A stretch of DNA of 64,000 nucleotides from Marispirochaeta aestuarii (GCF_002087085.1 NZ_MWQY01000002.1:62001-126000), one strand, 5' to 3'; positions 1 to 9,802 are shown, numbered from the stretch's first letter. Numbers and translations: made by a program. Notes: generated by a model not told the origin, from the letters alone.

Positions 1-837
1 GTTCATGGTCATCAGAAAACCGAAGAGCCTGGCGCCGTCGTCACCGAACAGTTCACCCGCCTGCATTGGAAGGGCGAAGCGATGCTGAGCGTAGGCGAAA
101 CCGTAAAAAGTAATCAGAAACGAAAAGACCAGCAGCCTGGGCCGGGAAAGAAGCGCCCGAAAGAGTCCTCCGTCAAGGGCTTTTTCCGTGGAGTCTGAAA
201 GCATGCTCAGCTCCAGCTCTTCCCGGGACGGAAGGGTCTCGGGAATAAACACGCCAACCAGGACCAGGGCGGCACAGGCGGCGCAGGCGTTTCCCCAGAA
301 GAGCCAGGAGGGGGCTGCAGCAAACAGGAAGCCTGCGATGAGCTGCCCGATTCCAAAGCCGAGGTTATGGCCCATGTAGATCAGGCTGAAAGCCGTCTGT
401 CTGTTCTCCGGCCTGGTTACATCCATGCTCATGGCCTGTCTCGCCGGGTCGGTTATACCGTCGAAAAACACGGAGGCAATTACGAAACCCGCTATCATGT
501 AGGGGTCGGAAAGAAAGCCGCAGGGAACAAACATGAGGGCGCTCAGGAACTGGGATATCATCATGACGCGCTTGCGGCCAAAGAGGTCTGTCATTTTACC
601 GCCGATGAGATTACCCGGAACATAGGCTATGGTAGTCAGAAAGAGGATGTCCCCCGTCTCCTTCGGTGAGAGTCCGAAACGCCGGGTGAGAATCAGGGCG
701 AGGAAGGGAAAGACAAAAATACCGGTGCCGTTCACCACTGTGGCGGTAAAAAGGGCATAGACGCTGGCAGGCAGATCCCTATAGGGGGTGGCGGCCCTCG
801 ACAGAATATTTTTTTTAAATTCGGGAACTGGTTTCAT
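1..837 (-). CDS. MFS transporter, partial (C-terminus beyond window start)
   Basis: An open minus-strand frame runs from an ATG at 837 to the window edge, giving the first 279 residues of a 12-TM major facilitator protein. The translation begins MKPVPEFKKNILSRAATPYR and shows alternating hydrophobic helices. A motif-A-like loop (GGKMTDLFGRKRVMM) follows the second helix, and D-G-I-T-D-P-A-R-Q lies in the fourth-to-fifth helix region, as in drug/sugar MFS efflux proteins. No clear Shine-Dalgarno is visible upstream. The substrate cannot be told from sequence, and the second half lies outside the window. Confidence 0.85.
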   Translation of the reverse strand, partial: MKPVPEFKKNILSRAATPYRDLPASVYALFTATVVNGTGIFVFPFLALILTRRFGLSPKETGDILFLTTIAYVPGNLIGGKMTDLFGRKRVMMISQFLSALMFVPCGFLSDPYMIAGFVIASVFFDGITDPARQAMSMDVTRPENRQTAFSLIYMGHNLGFGIGQLIAGFLFAAAPSWLFWGNACAACAALVLVGVFIPETLPSREELELSMLSDSTEKALDGGLFRALLSRPRLLVFSFLITFYGFAYAQHRFALPMQAGELFGDDGARLFGFLMTMN

Positions 838-1079
838 GATTACAGGACTGTACCCGGTATGGGGTGCTTTGTTCCAGAAGTTCCATGCTGTTATGAACAG
901 GTATTTCCGGTTTTTTACAGGTCCGGACATCTTAAAACAGCTGGACCCCCTGTTTTCCCCAGGTGATGGTACCCTGCATCTGCCTTGCCTTCCCCTTCCG
1001 TTTTCGGGTAGCCTTTGGGCATGACAGATCCCGGGCCGGTTCACCCGGCACATACGCGCGGAAACAAGGGATACCCCCG

Positions 1080-1586
1080 GTGAACCTTGTACTCTCCCTG
1101 CGGGGGGACGGTCGGCTTGAACTGCGTCCCTCGAGGGTGTTCCGTGTTCTCCTCGGAATAATCGCAGCCGTTCTCGGAACAGCCATCGCCTTTTCAGCGG
1201 CCGCGGGGGAAAATACGGCTCTGATGCCCCTTCTTCTGATGGCCGCATCCCTGCTGGCATCGCTCTACGAGGAACGCTGGATATTCTCAGCGGACGGTGG
1301 AATCGAGAGCCGTCATGGGCTGCTGTTTCTCAAGGCTGTGCGCATCTACCCGTCTGAAGAGGTGGAGAAATTTACCCTCTCCTCCTTTACCAAGGGAAAA
1401 CTGAGAGGCACCGACCCGCAGGCCCCTTCCTTTCTGCCAAGCTACCTTGTACTCGCCGTAGAAACTCGCGGGGACGGAGACCGGACGATAGAGATTCTCA
1501 GATACGCAAAAAAGGAGAGGCTCGAAACCAGAGCGGCGAAGATCGCCGGATTCTGTTCCAAGCCTCTCCTGAACAGGATCGGATAG
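1080..1586 (+). CDS. Small two-helix membrane protein of unknown function
   Basis: I place the start at a GTG (1080) preceded by AAGGG about 10 nt upstream; the frame is open further upstream, but that part reads as non-coding. The 168-aa product has a short N-terminal stretch, a hydrophobic hairpin at about residues 21-60 (LLGIIAAVLGTAIAF, then LMPLLLMAASLLASLYEE) and a soluble C-terminal half with a predicted beta-rich pattern. The arrangement resembles bacterial PH-like membrane proteins, but no diagnostic motif is present. I do not recognise a family. It converges on the opp operon, with only 5 nt between the stop codons. Confidence 0.6.
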   Translation: MNLVLSLRGDGRLELRPSRVFRVLLGIIAAVLGTAIAFSAAAGENTALMPLLLMAASLLASLYEERWIFSADGGIESRHGLLFLKAVRIYPSEEVEKFTLSSFTKGKLRGTDPQAPSFLPSYLVLAVETRGDGDRTIEILRYAKKERLETRAAKIAGFCSKPLLNRIG

Positions 1587-1591
1587 CCTGA

Positions 1592-2605
1592 CTACTTCAG
1601 TCCTTTTGTATCCTGGTACAGGTAGCAGGCAACCTCGTGGGCGCTGTCGGTTTCCAGAAGCTCAGGAATATTCCCCTTACAGACATCCATCCTCTTCGGG
1701 CAGCGGTCGTAGAAATAGCAGCCGTGGCGCTCCCTGTCGGGGGAAGGAACATCTCCGGTCAGAATGATTCGTCTGCGCTGCCGCTCAACCTTCGGGTCCG
1801 GGATCGGCGCTGCAGAAAGCAGAGCCTGGGTATAGGGGTGCCGTGGATTCCTGTAGAGCTCCGTCGCCTCGGCGATCTCGACGATTTTTCCCAGGTACAT
1901 TACCGCGACCCGGGTGCTGATATACTCGATGACCGCCAGATCATGGGCAATAAAGAGATAGGTAAGCCCAAGATCCTTCTGCAGCTCCACCAGCAGATTC
2001 AGGATCTGCGACTGGATGGAGACATCCAGGGCACTGACCGGTTCGTCCAGAAGAATCAGCTTCGGATTCAGAGCCAGGGCACGGGCGATCCCGATGCGCT
2101 GCCGCTGACCGCCGGAAAACTCGTGGGGGTACCGGTTCTTGTAGAACTTCGATAAACCGACCCGCTCCATCAGCTCCTCTACTCTTCGTTCAATTTCGTT
2201 CTGGGAGAGCCGGAGGATCTTCTGTCGTGTGTAGATCTGCAGAGGCTCCGCGATGATGCTGCGAACGGTCATACGGGGATTGAGGGAAGCGTAGGGATCC
2301 TGGAAGACCATCTGCATATCCCCCCGGGCCTTCAGAAGTTCCCTGGGGCTCAGTTCGGGCAGGTTTCGTCCCTGAAAGAAAACCTTTCCCGCTGTCGGGG
2401 GGTAGAGTTGTGCTATGGCCCGGGCGGTCGTACTCTTGCCGCAGCCCGATTCACCTACCAGCCCGAGGGTCTCCCCCCTGTTAATGGACAGCGAGACGCC
2501 GTCCACCGCACGGATATGTCCGACTGTCTTTTTGAGGAGTATTCCCTCTTCGATGGGGAAATGGAGCTTCAGGTCCCTGGTTTCCAGGAGAGTCGCATTG
2601 CTCAC
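1592..2605 (-). CDS. oppF: Oligopeptide ABC transporter ATP-binding protein OppF
   Basis: One of the two ATPases of the peptide importer, acting on the cytoplasmic face of the membrane. Its 337 residues show Walker [10 protein letters not shown] (51-59), Q-loop VFQDP (100-104), signature FSGGQRQR (163-170), Walker B LILLDEP (183-189) and switch His221. The C-terminal oligopeptide-transporter domain carries four cysteines (about 296, 302, 309, 327), the arrangement known for Opp/Dpp ATPases. Translation starts at GTG, whose GTGA overlaps the oppD stop, with AAGGAGG 7 nt upstream. It is the last gene of the minus-strand opp operon. Confidence 0.95.
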   Translation of the reverse strand: MSNATLLETRDLKLHFPIEEGILLKKTVGHIRAVDGVSLSINRGETLGLVGESGCGKSTTARAIAQLYPPTAGKVFFQGRNLPELSPRELLKARGDMQMVFQDPYASLNPRMTVRSIIAEPLQIYTRQKILRLSQNEIERRVEELMERVGLSKFYKNRYPHEFSGGQRQRIGIARALALNPKLILLDEPVSALDVSIQSQILNLLVELQKDLGLTYLFIAHDLAVIEYISTRVAVMYLGKIVEIAEATELYRNPRHPYTQALLSAAPIPDPKVERQRRRIILTGDVPSPDRERHGCYFYDRCPKRMDVCKGNIPELLETDSAHEVACYLYQDTKGLK

Positions 2606-3621
2606 AGCGTCACCTCCTTTGCATCATAAAGCCAGCAGTTGACGCTGCGGCCGCCCTCGAATTCAGTGGCTGCAGGGTACCGGCTGCGGCAGATCTCCAT
2701 TGCATGTTCGCAGCGGGGATGAAAAGGACAGCAATCCGGCAGATCTATCAGGTTGGGGGGCTGCCCCTTGATGGAGTAGAGCTTCTCGTGTTTTTTCTGG
2801 TCAATCCGCGGTACGGACTTTATGAGCCCCCGGGTATAGGGGTGTTTCGGCTCTTCGAAGAGCTCGTCGGCATTCGCTTTCTCCACGATGCGCCCCGCAT
2901 ACATGACACAGATATTATCACACATTCCCGCCACCACTCCGAGGTCGTGGGTAATCAGAATCTGGGCGGTCCCAAGCTCGGCAGAGAGTTCCTGCATCAG
3001 CTCCAGGATCTGGGCCTGGATGGTGACGTCCAGGGCGGTGGTCGGCTCATCCGCAATCAGGATTTTCGGATTGCAGCTCAGAGCCATGGCGATCATAACC
3101 CGCTGCCGCATACCGCCGGAAAACTGGTGCGGGTAGTTGTCCACCCGCTTTTCGGCATTCGGAATACCGACCTTCTTCAGCATCTCGATCGCCTTTTCGC
3201 GGGCGGCGGGTTTACTGAGACCCTGGTGAAGAACTATGGTTTCGATCAGCTGGGTCGAAATCCTTAAAAAAGGGTTGAGGCTCGTCATGGGGTCCTGGAA
3301 GATCATGGAGATCCGGTTGCCCCGTATATCCCGCAGATTCTCCTTCTTCAGTTTAAGGATGTCCCTGCCGTCAAAGAGTACTTCCCCGGCGACAATCTTT
3401 CCCGGAGGGGAAGGTATCAGGCGCATGATCGACAGATTGGTCACCGATTTGCCCGATCCGGATTCACCGACGATTCCGAGGGTTTCTCCTCTGTGCAGGG
3501 TAAAGGAGACCCCGTCAACGGCCTTTACGATACCATCATCGGTTCTGAACTGGGTCCGGAGATTCTTTACCTCAAGTATAATATCTGTGTGTTCCACATG
3601 CTGCTCCTTAGCTTTCATCAT
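2602..3621 (-). CDS. oppD: Oligopeptide ABC transporter ATP-binding protein OppD
   Basis: Second ATPase of the Opp system. It has Walker A GESGSGKS near residue 52, IFQDP Q-loop, FSGGMRQR signature, ILIADEP Walker B and ITHD switch, plus the cysteine-bearing C-terminal domain (CCPFHPRC...C...C). Two starts are credible: tandem ATGs at 3621 with GGGG 8 nt upstream, or a GTG at 3597 preceded by a better AAGGAG at 6-nt spacing. The shorter form begins [13 protein letters not shown], a normal N-terminus for the family. The gene lies 12 nt after oppC and overlaps oppF by 4 nt. Confidence 0.94.
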   Translation of the reverse strand: MMKAKEQHVEHTDIILEVKNLRTQFRTDDGIVKAVDGVSFTLHRGETLGIVGESGSGKSVTNLSIMRLIPSPPGKIVAGEVLFDGRDILKLKKENLRDIRGNRISMIFQDPMTSLNPFLRISTQLIETIVLHQGLSKPAAREKAIEMLKKVGIPNAEKRVDNYPHQFSGGMRQRVMIAMALSCNPKILIADEPTTALDVTIQAQILELMQELSAELGTAQILITHDLGVVAGMCDNICVMYAGRIVEKANADELFEEPKHPYTRGLIKSVPRIDQKKHEKLYSIKGQPPNLIDLPDCCPFHPRCEHAMEICRSRYPAATEFEGGRSVNCWLYDAKEVTL

Positions 3622-3633
3622 CAGTCAGCCCCG

Positions 3634-4731
3634 CTAGAGCTTGTTCTTGCTCTGAGGATCAAAGGCATCGCGCAGTCCGTCTCCGAGAAAATTCATTGCG
3701 AAGAGGAAGAGCGTCATCGCCGCGGCGGGAAAAAAGAGCCGCCAGGGGTAGATCGTCATGCCGTCCACACCTTCCTTTACCAGGGACCCCCACGAGGCGT
3801 AGGGTGCGGATACACCTAACCCCAGATAGGAGAGAAAGGACTCCATCATGATGAAGGTGGGAATCCGCAGGGTAGCGAACACGATAATGATGCCGAGGGT
3901 ATTGGGAATGAGATGTCTGAGGATCACCCTCCAGGTACCCGCCCCCATCGATCGGGCGGCCTCGACGAACTCCGAGTTCTTCAGGGTAATAATCTGACCG
4001 CGTACCACCCGGGCAACGGTCAGCCAGCTTACCACCGAAAGGGCGAGAAACAGATTGAGAATGTTACGCCCGAATATCGCCATGAAAATAATGACCAGCA
4101 GCATATATGGAAGTCCGTACATTACATCCACGAAGCGCATGATCATGTAGTCGGTCTTGCCTCCCACGTACCCTGCCAGGGAGCCGAGGAGGATGCCGAT
4201 AATAAAGGATGTAAAGGTGCCGATAAAGCCGATGGCGATGGATACCTGCCCGCCGTAGATAATCCTGGCCAGCATATCCCTGCCATGGTAATCGGTACCG
4301 AGAAGGTAGCGCCGTTCATGTACCTTGACGGTCTTGCCCCGATACTCCATCGTTTCAGTGGCAATCCTGTGCCTGATCTCATCCAGACGTGCCTTGTCTT
4401 CCTCGTTGAGTTCCCGTCCTTCCTTCTCTGCCACCCTTTGCATGGCCTTCAGCTCCTTCTCGTACCAGAGTTCGCCGGCGGTCTTCGTCAATGAAGGCGG
4501 CAGGTCCTGATGGTCCGAGATGATCTTCTTGTAGGAGTAGATGGGGAGAATCGGCGCTGTAATCGAAAGAATGGTGTAGACAATCACCATCACCAGGCCC
4601 GCCATGGCCATGTGGTTCTTTTTGAGCCGGTTCCAGGCATCCCGGGAGAGGCTGTTGCCCTTCTCGATCTGGTTCAGCCCGTTTACCGGGAGGTCTTCCT
4701 GTTTTTTCCAGAAAAAAATGTTGCGCAGCAT
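3634..4731 (-). CDS. oppC: Oligopeptide ABC transporter permease OppC
   Basis: Inner-membrane permease of the peptide importer, 365 aa. It has an N-terminal cytoplasmic segment, a first TM helix (MAMAGLVMVIVYTILSITAPI), a long charged extracytoplasmic insert of about 90 residues, and then the conserved RRYLLGTDYHGRDMLARIIYG block that opens the BPD_transp_1 domain. The EAA loop reads EFVEAARSMGAGTWRVILRH. The large insert between TM1 and TM2 makes it longer than E. coli OppC (about 300 aa). GGAGG lies 11 nt before the ATG. It pairs with oppB, 15 nt upstream. Confidence 0.93.
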   Translation of the reverse strand: MLRNIFFWKKQEDLPVNGLNQIEKGNSLSRDAWNRLKKNHMAMAGLVMVIVYTILSITAPILPIYSYKKIISDHQDLPPSLTKTAGELWYEKELKAMQRVAEKEGRELNEEDKARLDEIRHRIATETMEYRGKTVKVHERRYLLGTDYHGRDMLARIIYGGQVSIAIGFIGTFTSFIIGILLGSLAGYVGGKTDYMIMRFVDVMYGLPYMLLVIIFMAIFGRNILNLFLALSVVSWLTVARVVRGQIITLKNSEFVEAARSMGAGTWRVILRHLIPNTLGIIIVFATLRIPTFIMMESFLSYLGLGVSAPYASWGSLVKEGVDGMTIYPWRLFFPAAAMTLFLFAMNFLGDGLRDAFDPQSKNKL

Positions 4732-4746
4732 AATACCAGTGACCTC

Positions 4747-5676
4747 CTATTTATACGAAACCCTGGGATCCAGGAAGGCGTAAATGATATCGACAATGAA
4801 ATTCATGAGGATGAGGATCACCGAATAGACGATTACTGTTCCCATGATTAGCGTGTAGTCGCGGTTCAGGGCGGATTGAACGAAAAAGCGTCCGAGACCG
4901 GGCACACGGAAGATCGTTTCAACAACAACCGAACCGGTTACAGTGGCAGCGAAGGCGGGCCCCAGGTAACTGACCACCGGAAGCATCGCCCCTTTCAGCA
5001 CATGCCTGAACATCACGACCCCTTCGCTCATACCCTTGGCGCGGGCAGTCCGGATATAGTCGCTGCGGAGTACCTCCAGCATACTTGCCCGGGAGAGCCG
5101 TGCAATGTTGGCGAATCGCGGCATGGCCAGGGTAATCGCCGGCATGATCAGGGTAACCCAGCCGTAGCGGCCGGTAATCCAGCCCGAGGTGGGAAGCCAG
5201 CCGAGCTTCATCGCGAATATCCACATAAGAACCGGACCAATTACGAAGAGAGGAACAGAAATACCCACCACGGCAAAGGACATAGCTGCGTAATCAATCC
5301 AGGAGTTCTGCCGCAGCGAAGCGAGCATCCCCGCCCCGACTCCCAGAAAAATCGCTATCACCAGACTGACTACCCCCAGAAAGAGGGAATCCGGAAGACT
5401 CGAAAAGATGTAGAAGTTGACGTCATGATCGTTGTACCGGTAGGAGGGTCCAAGGTCCCCGCGCAGGATGTCCCAGACGTACCGCAGGTACTGCACGATC
5501 AATGGTTCGTCGAGATGGTATTTAGCCTCGATATTGGCCATAACCTGCTCGGTAAGGGCCCGTTCGGCCATAAATGGCCCGCCCGGTGCAATCCGGATTA
5601 TAAAGAAGCTGATGGTAATGATGATAAACAGCGTCGGAATCAGTCCGATCAGCCGTCTGATGATATATTTAGTCAT
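4747..5676 (-). CDS. oppB: Oligopeptide ABC transporter permease OppB
   Basis: Partner permease of OppC. The frame is open from 5703, but ATG at 5676 is preferred because GGGGG lies 4 nt upstream and translation then begins MTKYIIRRLIGLIPTLF, the usual OppB/DppB N-terminal helix. The 309-aa product contains the APGGP motif after TM1, the EAA loop DYIRTARAKGMSEGVVMFRH and the FRVPGLGRFFVQS stretch near the C-terminus. It is the first permease gene after oppA in the operon. Confidence 0.94.
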   Translation of the reverse strand: MTKYIIRRLIGLIPTLFIIITISFFIIRIAPGGPFMAERALTEQVMANIEAKYHLDEPLIVQYLRYVWDILRGDLGPSYRYNDHDVNFYIFSSLPDSLFLGVVSLVIAIFLGVGAGMLASLRQNSWIDYAAMSFAVVGISVPLFVIGPVLMWIFAMKLGWLPTSGWITGRYGWVTLIMPAITLAMPRFANIARLSRASMLEVLRSDYIRTARAKGMSEGVVMFRHVLKGAMLPVVSYLGPAFAATVTGSVVVETIFRVPGLGRFFVQSALNRDYTLIMGTVIVYSVILILMNFIVDIIYAFLDPRVSYK

Positions 5677-5814
5677 ATATCCCCCGTTGAGAATTAGGGT
5701 CACTGCTACGTAAAACGGGACTTTTTGATTTGATCAGTGCTGCAGAGGGAAAACCGGGGACCGGTACAGCAGACCGGTCCCCAGAACATGGTACAGCCAT
5801 GGAATGGTTCAGGA

Positions 5815-7392
5815 CTATTCCTTCAGGTAGACTGCCTTGAGAGGATGATAGTCACGTATGTTGGTGTACCATCCCCCCCACTTGTCGGTATCGATCATAT
5901 TCTGAGAGACATAGAAGTAGATGGGAAGTACTCCCATATCCTCCTTGATAAAATAGGTCTCCGCATCCCTGAGCACCTGATACCGCGCCTCACTGTCGGG
6001 CATGGTGGCCGCCTTCCTGACGGCTTCATCGTAGGCGGGATTCGAGTAGAGTCCGTCGTTTCCGGCGCTTCCGGTCAGGAACATGTCCAGGAAGGTGTTG
6101 GGATCAGTATAGTCTCCGATCCATCCGGCTCTGGCCACCGCGAAATCGTGGGTTCGACGGGTTGCCAGGTAGGTCTGCCACTCCTGGTTGAAGAGATCGC
6201 ACTCTATACCGAGATTCTCGGCCCAGGCCTGCTGAATGTATTCGGCGATCTTCTTATGCCCCTCGGAGGTGTTGTAGAGGATCTCGAACTTCGGAAAACC
6301 CTTTCCATCGGGGAAGCCTGCCTCGGCAAGGAGACGTTTGGCCTCGGCAAGATTGTCGGAGAAGAGTTCTCCTCCGGGGAATCCGGGCATATTGGTCGGC
6401 ACAAAGGAATAAGCCGGAACCTCACCGCCCTTGGAGACCTTTGTCACGAGCTCCTTCCGGTCAAATCCCAGGGCCAGGGCTTTGCGGACCCTGGGGTCGT
6501 CAAAGGGAGGCCGTTCGTTGTTGACCAGGTAGTAGTAGGTTCCCAGGTAGGGGGCAACCTGATAGTCCTTGTGCTGTTCCGCCTGCTCGACCATGTCCAG
6601 CGGAACCTCGACAATCATGTCCACCTCGCCGTTGAGGTACATATTGTAGGCAGTGTTGTCGTCTTCCAGCGGCAGGTAGGTCGCTCTGGAAAGTTTGACT
6701 GCGTCCCTGTCCCAGTATTTTTCATTGGGAACGACGGAAAGGGATTCCTGGGGCTTCCACTCCTCCAGAACGAAGGGTCCGTTGCCGACGAAGTTTTCGG
6801 GGAGCGTCCATTCGTCTCCATATTTTTCGATGGCGTGCATCGGCACAACCGCGAAGGAGTAGTGGGTCAGGGCATCCGCTACATAGGGCAGTGGACCGAT
6901 CAGGTCGATCTGGAAGGTGTAATCGTCCAGGGCACGGATCTGTACCGCTTCCGGACCGGCTTTACCGGAGTTGTACTCCTCGGCTCCCTTGACGAACATG
7001 TTGGGAAACCAGGCATAGGGAGAGGCAGTATCGGGATTCATACCCCGCAGCCAGGAATCGACCACCGTCTGGGCGGTGATTTTGGTTCCGTCGCTCCAGA
7101 CCGCCTTGCGCAGCTTGAAGGTATACTGAAGACCATCCTCGCTCCGTTCCCAGCTCTCGGCCAGACCGGGGATGGGACCGCCGGTTTTCGGATCAATGGT
7201 AGTAAGTCCCTCGAAGAGAGACATGTATATTCGATGCTCCGGTACACCTTCGATCAGGTGCGGATCCAGGGCTTCTGGCTCGGCACCGTTCCCCATGACG
7301 AACTCCGCTCCTGAACCGCCGTCTTTCTGGCCGCCGGGGAATACTGCCATCAGAACCAGAGTACAGAGCAGGACAGCTAATAACTTCTTCAT
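5815..7392 (-). CDS. oppA: Oligopeptide-binding protein OppA (SBP_bac_5 family)
   Basis: Extracytoplasmic solute-binding protein, 525 aa, that delivers peptides to OppBC. A signal peptide (MKKLLAVLLCTLVLMAVF) ends in PGGQKDGG rather than a lipobox; the only nearby cysteine lies inside the hydrophobic core, so lipidation is uncertain. The mature part has the family hallmark EPEALDPHLIEG at its start and LAESWERSEDGLQYTFKLR typical of SBP_bac_5. AAAGGAGAAG lies before the ATG. It is the first operon gene, and a 110-nt gap before oppB may allow higher oppA expression. Confidence 0.94.
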   Translation of the reverse strand: MKKLLAVLLCTLVLMAVFPGGQKDGGSGAEFVMGNGAEPEALDPHLIEGVPEHRIYMSLFEGLTTIDPKTGGPIPGLAESWERSEDGLQYTFKLRKAVWSDGTKITAQTVVDSWLRGMNPDTASPYAWFPNMFVKGAEEYNSGKAGPEAVQIRALDDYTFQIDLIGPLPYVADALTHYSFAVVPMHAIEKYGDEWTLPENFVGNGPFVLEEWKPQESLSVVPNEKYWDRDAVKLSRATYLPLEDDNTAYNMYLNGEVDMIVEVPLDMVEQAEQHKDYQVAPYLGTYYYLVNNERPPFDDPRVRKALALGFDRKELVTKVSKGGEVPAYSFVPTNMPGFPGGELFSDNLAEAKRLLAEAGFPDGKGFPKFEILYNTSEGHKKIAEYIQQAWAENLGIECDLFNQEWQTYLATRRTHDFAVARAGWIGDYTDPNTFLDMFLTGSAGNDGLYSNPAYDEAVRKAATMPDSEARYQVLRDAETYFIKEDMGVLPIYFYVSQNMIDTDKWGGWYTNIRDYHPLKAVYLKE

Positions 7393-7427
7393 AAATCCTT
7401 CTCCTTTTAAAGTTTGAATATCTTAAA

Positions 7428-7456
7428 ACAATACATTAAAAGTGGTCACCCCGCAA
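7428..7456 (-). promoter_or_regulatory. Candidate sigma-70 promoter of the opp operon
   Basis: On the minus strand TTGCGG (7456-7451) and TATTGT (7433-7428) are separated by 17 nt, which predicts a transcript start near 7421 and a leader of about 30 nt before the oppA ATG. The rest of the 7393-7656 intergenic region is AT-rich on the opp side and shows no other clear element apart from the promoter of the divergent gene. Confidence 0.5.
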
Positions 7457-7622
7457 TAAATTTCACCCGGACTTACAGAAACCGGCAGTAGCGGATCTTT
7501 TTCTGCATATAGAATTAAGCAGATTAATGATTACTTAATACAAGGGGAGTGTCGTGCTTTAAGAATTCATCACCGAGGCACAGCATCATGTTCTTCCGTT
7601 AATGGCCCCAGGTCTTCCACCC

Positions 7623-7651
7623 TTGCCCCCCGGCCTTTTCCGTTCTACAGT
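7623..7651 (+). promoter_or_regulatory. Candidate promoter giving a leaderless mRNA for the 7657 gene
   Basis: TTGCCC (7623-7628), a 17-nt spacer and TACAGT (7646-7651) are followed by only 5 nt before the ATG at 7657. Transcription would start at or within a base or two of the ATG. No Shine-Dalgarno is present, which fits leaderless translation. Confidence 0.45.
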
Positions 7652-7656
7652 GACCT

Positions 7657-8721
7657 ATGGCGACAGCAGTAATCTTCGGCGCCGGGGTCATGGGCTCGGC
7701 AACCTCCTTTCCGCTCAGCGACAAGGGTCACAGCGTTCGCCTGGTGGGGACCCACCTGGACGGGGAGATTATCGGCGAAGTCAAAGCCCGGGGGTACCAT
7801 CCGGGATTGAAAAAAAATCTTCCCGCCGAAGTAAAGGCCTTCCAATGGACGGAACTCGACAAAGCCTTCCACGGGGCGGATTTTATCCTCTCCGGGGTCA
7901 ACTCCCATGGAGTGCGCTGGTCCGCCGAAACCCTGGCAAAGGTCCTGCACAAGCCCCTGCCGATAATCGCCGTTACCAAGGGACTCGAAGCCGCGGAGAA
8001 CGGGGATCTCCTGGCCCTGACAACAGTCTACGAAAAAGCCCTGGCGACCGCCGGAGGCCCGGGGTGTTCCGTCTCCGCCATCGGAGGTCCCTGCATTGCC
8101 GCCGAGCTCGCAGCCCGGGGCCACTCATGCGTGGTATTCGCTTCAGAGAAGGGGGAGATCTCCCGCTGGCTCGCGGATATCTTCAGAACTTCCTACTACC
8201 ACGTCTGGCCCTCCACCGAAGTCTATCCCCTGGAGATCGCCGCGGCCCTCAAGAACGCCTATACCCTGCCGGTGGGCATAGCCCGCGGCCAGGCTGACCA
8301 GCCGGGAGGGGAGGATTCCTCCGGAGCCCGGATGCACAATCCTGCCGCTGCGGTTTTCGGGCAGGGAGTCAAAGAAATAAAGTATCTGATCAGGTCCTGC
8401 GGTTTCAACGATTCCTTCGCCTCATCCCTGCCGGGGGCCGGGGACTACTACGTTACCTGTGCCGGGGGACGCAACCTGCGTCTTGGAACTCTTCTTGGTT
8501 CAGGCAAAAGCATGGCGGAGGCGCAGAAGGAGATGGAGGGAGTCACCATCGAGTCTCTCTCGATAATCGAAACCATGGAACGGGCCCTGCCCGGGCTCCT
8601 GGAACGTCAAATCGTCGCCATGGACCGGCTGCCGCTGCTCGACTACCTGATCCGGACCGTACGGGAAGGTTCCGCCGGACCGCTGCCCTTTGAGAGGTTC
8701 TTTCCGGAGATCCATTTTTAA
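7657..8721 (+). CDS. GpsA-like NAD(P)-dependent glycerol-3-phosphate dehydrogenase family protein
   Basis: A 354-aa two-domain dehydrogenase. The N-terminal Rossmann fold starts with GAGVMGSA (residues 8-15), and the C-terminal helical domain carries LKNAYTLPVGIARG with the presumed catalytic lysine, GAGDYYVTCAGGRN (the GDxxxTC-GRN signature) and GKSMAEAQKEM. This is the NAD_Gly3P_dh family that reduces dihydroxyacetone phosphate, but the usual GxWGTAL after the first glycines is altered to VMGSAT. A more canonical gpsA copy lies at 52396. This one may be a divergent paralogue with another substrate. No ribosome-binding site is visible. Confidence 0.75.
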   Translation: MATAVIFGAGVMGSATSFPLSDKGHSVRLVGTHLDGEIIGEVKARGYHPGLKKNLPAEVKAFQWTELDKAFHGADFILSGVNSHGVRWSAETLAKVLHKPLPIIAVTKGLEAAENGDLLALTTVYEKALATAGGPGCSVSAIGGPCIAAELAARGHSCVVFASEKGEISRWLADIFRTSYYHVWPSTEVYPLEIAAALKNAYTLPVGIARGQADQPGGEDSSGARMHNPAAAVFGQGVKEIKYLIRSCGFNDSFASSLPGAGDYYVTCAGGRNLRLGTLLGSGKSMAEAQKEMEGVTIESLSIIETMERALPGLLERQIVAMDRLPLLDYLIRTVREGSAGPLPFERFFPEIHF

Positions 8722-8791
8722 CACGATTTTAACCGATTTTATCGCTTCTCATGATATGATATTTTCACATTTTATTTTTGGAGGAACCTGA

Positions 8792-9781
8792 ATGAAGAAA
8801 TCAGTACTGTTCATCCTGCTGCTCCTTGCAGCTGTACCACTGGTGTTTGCCGGCGGATCAGCGGAAGAAGCTATGGCACCGGCGGAATGCTCGAACCGGG
8901 GACTTCTCGACGTCATGTACTGCGACGAGGACATGGATCTTGTAGCGGATCTGCCCAAGGATTCAAGCCAGTGGGCCGACCCGGACACCCTTATATTCGC
9001 CTATACCCCCGTTGAAGATCCGGCGGTCTACGAGGACATCTGGCAGCCCTTTATGGACTACCTGGCGAAAGTAACAGGGCGCAAGGTGCGCTTTTTTTCC
9101 GTGGATTCCTATGCGGCCCAGGTCGAGGCCATGCGGGCCGGTCGGCTCCATATCGCCGGAATCTCCACAGGCCCGACTCCCTTTGCGGTGAACCTGGCCG
9201 GCTATGTGCCTTTCGCCATAATGGGAGGAGCGGACGGCCAGTTCGGTTACACCCTGCAGGTATATGTACATGCAGACAGCGATCTGTACGAGCTCAAGGA
9301 CCTGAAGGGCAAGCGCGTGGCCCATACAACCCCCACATCCAACTCCGGCAACCAGGCGCCCAAGGCGCTCTTCCCGGACTTCGGGGTTGTTCCCGGAGAA
9401 GATTACGAAATCGAGTTCTCCGGCAGTCATGAAAACTCGGCCCTGGGTGTAGTCGCAAAAGACTACGACGCGGCGCCAGTGGCCTCCGAGGTGGTCGATC
9501 GTATGGCGGAACGGGGACTCTTCGATCCCGCGGACGTTCGGATCATCTTCGAAACCGATCCCTTCCCCACCACCTCCTACGGATACGCCCACAACCTGCA
9601 TCCCGACCTGGTAAAAAAGATCAAGGAAGCCTTTCTTACCTATGAGTTTGCGGGAACCCCCCTGGGAGAGGAGTTCAATGTCGACGGGTTTATCGAGATA
9701 ACCTACAAGAACCAGTGGGCCCAGATCAGAAAGATCAATGAGTACAACGGTATAGAATATACCTTCGAAGGACTCAAATAG
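8792..9781 (+). CDS. phnD: Phosphonate/phosphite-type ABC substrate-binding protein PhnD
   Basis: A 329-aa secreted binding protein for the PhnCE importer that follows. The signal peptide MKKSVLFILLLLAAVPLVFA is followed by GGSAEEA with no lipobox cysteine. The PhnD-family core is clear: LIFAYTPVEDPAVYEDIWQPF, then FFSVDSYAAQVEAMRAGRLHIAG and DLKGKRVAHTTPTSNSGNQAP, the ligand loop. A strong GGAGG lies before the ATG, and a TATGAT -10 is seen at 8755-8760. A terminator hairpin follows the stop, so phnD can be made in excess of the other components. The ligand (phosphonate, phosphite, phosphate or another anion) is not determined by sequence. Confidence 0.9.
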   Translation: MKKSVLFILLLLAAVPLVFAGGSAEEAMAPAECSNRGLLDVMYCDEDMDLVADLPKDSSQWADPDTLIFAYTPVEDPAVYEDIWQPFMDYLAKVTGRKVRFFSVDSYAAQVEAMRAGRLHIAGISTGPTPFAVNLAGYVPFAIMGGADGQFGYTLQVYVHADSDLYELKDLKGKRVAHTTPTSNSGNQAPKALFPDFGVVPGEDYEIEFSGSHENSALGVVAKDYDAAPVASEVVDRMAERGLFDPADVRIIFETDPFPTTSYGYAHNLHPDLVKKIKEAFLTYEFAGTPLGEEFNVDGFIEITYKNQWAQIRKINEYNGIEYTFEGLK

Positions 9782-9802
9782 CCCTTCTCACTGAACGGTC
9801 TG

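Noticed and set aside
5737-7314. A 525-codon open frame antisense to oppA
   Set aside because: The minus-strand OppA has clear family motifs, a signal peptide and a ribosome-binding site. The antisense reading has no recognisable domains and arises from codon bias in a GC-rich gene.
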